A DNA stretch of 64,000 bases from Echinococcus granulosus (taxonomy: Eukaryota; Platyhelminthes; Cestoda; Cyclophyllidea; Taeniidae), in assembly GCF_000524195.1 (NCBI RefSeq), contig NW_020170447.1, positions 87,922 through 151,921 on the forward strand. Reading direction: 5' to 3'. The notes under the pieces were generated by a model, which was not told where the DNA came from, did no database searches, and saw only the letters and a program-made list of their open reading frames with translations. Each line of letters opens with the position of its first letter. The first letter of the stretch is position 1. A program made the position numbers and the translations under genes. Shown here piece by piece: positions 61,202-64,000 of this stretch.

Positions 61202-64000
61202 GTAAATGTGGCACAGTGCACGAACTTCGCTGGGGATGGGAGACACCCCGCAGTGGTGAGTGGTGTACACTTGCCTGCCTACCTGTCCGTGTGGTCCGCT
61301 TTACTTCTACTGGTGCTTGTGTGTGGGTGCTGTTGTGGCCTTTGGGTGGTCTGGTCAGCAGAGCGCGATGGAAAGTGGGTCTAGGTCAGTCCATTACATA
61401 CCCACACGCACACACAAAGTGCTGATGACTCATGACATGCTGGTCGTTACCACCAACATGTCCACTCTCTCACACAAAAGAGGTGACTATGAGCCTTCTC
61501 TCCGAAGGCGACTTTTCCATTTAAGCCGTCAGAAGTAACTTCAGCCTGATAGATATAATGTAAAGTTTGGGCAGAAAACTCCTGATCCCAATTTTTATGC
61601 CTGTCAAACGTTGTCCTTGGGCATGAATAGTCCCACCTTGAGCAACCAGGCGTGTTCACTTAATCACTTATATGGGAAGCATCGAAATGAGTAGTAGAAC
61701 TTGTTCGTCCTGCACTTTTACCACCGCATTACCGGCAGTGATAGCTTGAGGGGCCAAGTGAAACACCACTTGATGAGTAACAACTAGTTTTTACCTTCAT
61801 CTCATGTTGATTCCATGAACAACAGTGTTGTTTGGGCTTGTGGCATGTGGACAGTACCAGCGCCAGATCGTCAAACATACGCTGTCCTCTTTAGACAGAT
61901 GCAGTTCCCGTAGTTCTTCATTGTGTCAGGCACTTGTCAAACTAGAACAACACAATGATGTGCTGATCTGGTTGGCCTCCTTATCGTAATTAAGTAAGAA
62001 AGGAGGCTAACTTTGCAGAGGCGATTGTTTTCCGGACGCCATCTTGCTAAAACGTTTATTTCGGCTTGCACCTGGACAGCTGACTGTAGTTGATTTAGCA
62101 ATGGGATGGAAGAGTGAAAGCGACACCTCACATTTATCACCAAAAGTTAAATCGTCTATCAGAAGGCGACATTTTACCTGCCAGAATGGGGCTTCTCAAG
62201 CACTTCTTTCGGCGATGCTTCGCGTTGCCGCTTGTACACGCTCACAGCATGTAAATCAAATAACTTGCATCGTATTCTAATTTTTTGTCAGTCACCCTAT
62301 TGGGTGAATAATTATTAACTACCAAGAAATGGAAAGACACTTTGACTTGACAATGGATGATGAATCATGTCTACTTTTGCATTAAGAATAAGCAGTCCGT
62401 CAAAGGTGGACTTTAGGATGCTGAGCCTACCCGTGGATACCACTCCCGGTTAGGAAGATGATGTAGAAAGCAGAATTAAACAGTTACCTTAATTACCGGA
62501 GGTTAGAATCACTGCCAATCAGTCAGTGTCATACACACCTAGTGGTTCTGAGGGTTTCTAGCACACTCTCCTGTCAAAGTCAATTTTTCCTCAACTCCAC
62601 CAATCAGCTTTGGTTATTCGCTACCCTTCTTGAACCAGTGAGATTAATGTCCACGTTACACCTTTATCTTGGCCTTTGCAGAAGTCTTTCTGATTGCCGT
62701 TGGAGATCTATCAGTCTAATTGGAGTCCTCCCTGAAGCCGTACTAGAGTTGTGACTGTTTGCATGGAGACTTCTTTTCAGCTTTCAGTGGGGCTAGATGG
62801 CTGTAGACGAGGCTGCGGAGCAAATATTAAAGCAATCGTTAAAGAATATCAAATTACCACGTAGCCGCTCCTTCTTCGGGTGTCTGCCCTTCCCCTGCGT
62901 TCCCCATGTTAACTCATTCGCTTCCATTGCCACTATTTTTTCAGCGCTTTAACACCCACCCTTCTCTTGAAACAGTGACGCTATTCGCCGATTCCATTGT
63001 TTGCGAACTGAGCTGGCTTCGTAGTGCTCAATGTTGGACGAGGCACTACAATGTGGGAATTTCACATGCCAGTCATTTGGTGGCGAAACATTTGCCTTCA
63101 ATCAGAGCCATTTCACAGACCACAACTTGAATTGGTTTCTTGGACCTAAAATTGCACTTTTAATTCCTCCTTGCCGCGGCGTTCTCACTTCAGCGTCGCC
63201 TAGCCGTTTGTCCGAGTTTCTTTCAAAACTCCGGATATTAAAGGCCCCGAGAAGTTAAATAGAACCCTTACCAAACATCAGCCACTATAGTTGGAGCCTT
63301 CCCGGTAAAAACGCTTTCTAAAATTTTAAGCCTGATGATGGTTAGGGTCTGGGTTATGACGATCGAAATTCGGCCATACTGCGTTGAAGTGAATTGCTCC
63401 ATCACTTCAATCACTCAACTTCCCCGCCTCCCATTTCAGGTCAATCGACTAGCTAACCTTTCTATTCTAACAATCTGGTGTTTAGAAGTTGTCCCTCCTG
63501 GCCTTCTAAATATCGCCTTAACACACTAGGGTGTCGCTCGGACAGGAACCCCGTTTCAGAGTCGACTACACACCGTCATTTAGAAGGTGATTTAAGTGTT
63601 CGCCAGAGCCCAAGTTTAATTACACTTTGTTTATGGCAGATGGCTCCAAGCCAGATGCAGTTGAATGGTCAGGTCATGCGGGACCCTAGTCACCCGTTCA
63701 GTTCCACCTCCCCCGCTCCGCTCCATTCCACGTTCTCATATTTATCAAGATTTTAAGGTGACTTTTGAGGTCAAAGGACCAGCGCTAAGACAGCTCTGGA
63801 CCCCGGACGGTACGATCCATCCTGACATAATCCGTTAACTCAACAGACGCCATAATTAATGTAAAATGCTACCCTCGGGAAATCGGCTTTTTGTAATCTA
63901 GCTATCGAGACGGTAGCCATGGACTGTAAGTGATCCTACCTCTGTCTTCCCTACGCTTCACTGGCCGTAAAGATTTACAGGTCAAGGGTCTGTTAAAACT
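61202..64000. other. No supported gene to the window end
   Basis: Several plus-strand frames of 60-92 codons (61260-61538, 62542-62754, 62906-63258, 63478-63756) follow acceptor-like pyrimidine tracts, for example TTTTTTCAG near 62943 and CCCATTTCAG near 63440. None has a recognisable domain, and I could not join them in phase. A gene continuing beyond the window cannot be excluded. Confidence 0.35.

Overview
The window looks like nuclear DNA from a flatworm, most likely a taeniid-type tapeworm (inference). It has one clearly recognisable gene, split by four very short GT-AG introns (76 to 89 bp). The rest is long non-coding sequence, simple-sequence tracts and old, diverged dispersed repeats. 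I saw no bacterial-style operons and no rRNA or tRNA genes. The genus is not fixed by anything I can see.

The gene lies on the minus strand between about 39.9 and 42.2 kb and encodes a PIM-family serine/threonine kinase. Five exons join in frame into a predicted 658-residue protein: a short N-terminus, a complete catalytic domain (about residues 50 to 303), and a 355-residue serine-, glutamine- and acid-rich tail that vertebrate PIM kinases lack. Two overlapping AATAAA signals follow the stop codon by about 140 bp.

Region by region: 1 to 13.5 kb is a mosaic of mutually related dispersed repeats (called here R1, X, Y and Z), interrupted by a tetranucleotide repeat tract. 13.5 to 18.6 kb holds no supported feature. 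18.6 to 20.2 kb holds two further R1 copies. 20.6 to 23.2 kb is a broken BEL/Pao LTR retrotransposon, identified from integrase and aspartic-peptidase-region remnants. 23.2 to 39.8 kb is largely AT-rich, with one more R1 copy and no gene I can support. 39.8 to 42.4 kb is the PIM kinase gene. 42.4 to 64 kb is mostly non-coding, with at least three clear copies of a second dispersed repeat (R2) and two weak single-exon candidates.

R1, R2, X, Y and Z are names coined here. They rest on sequence similarities found by eye within this window, and no database was consulted. All repeat boundaries are approximate.
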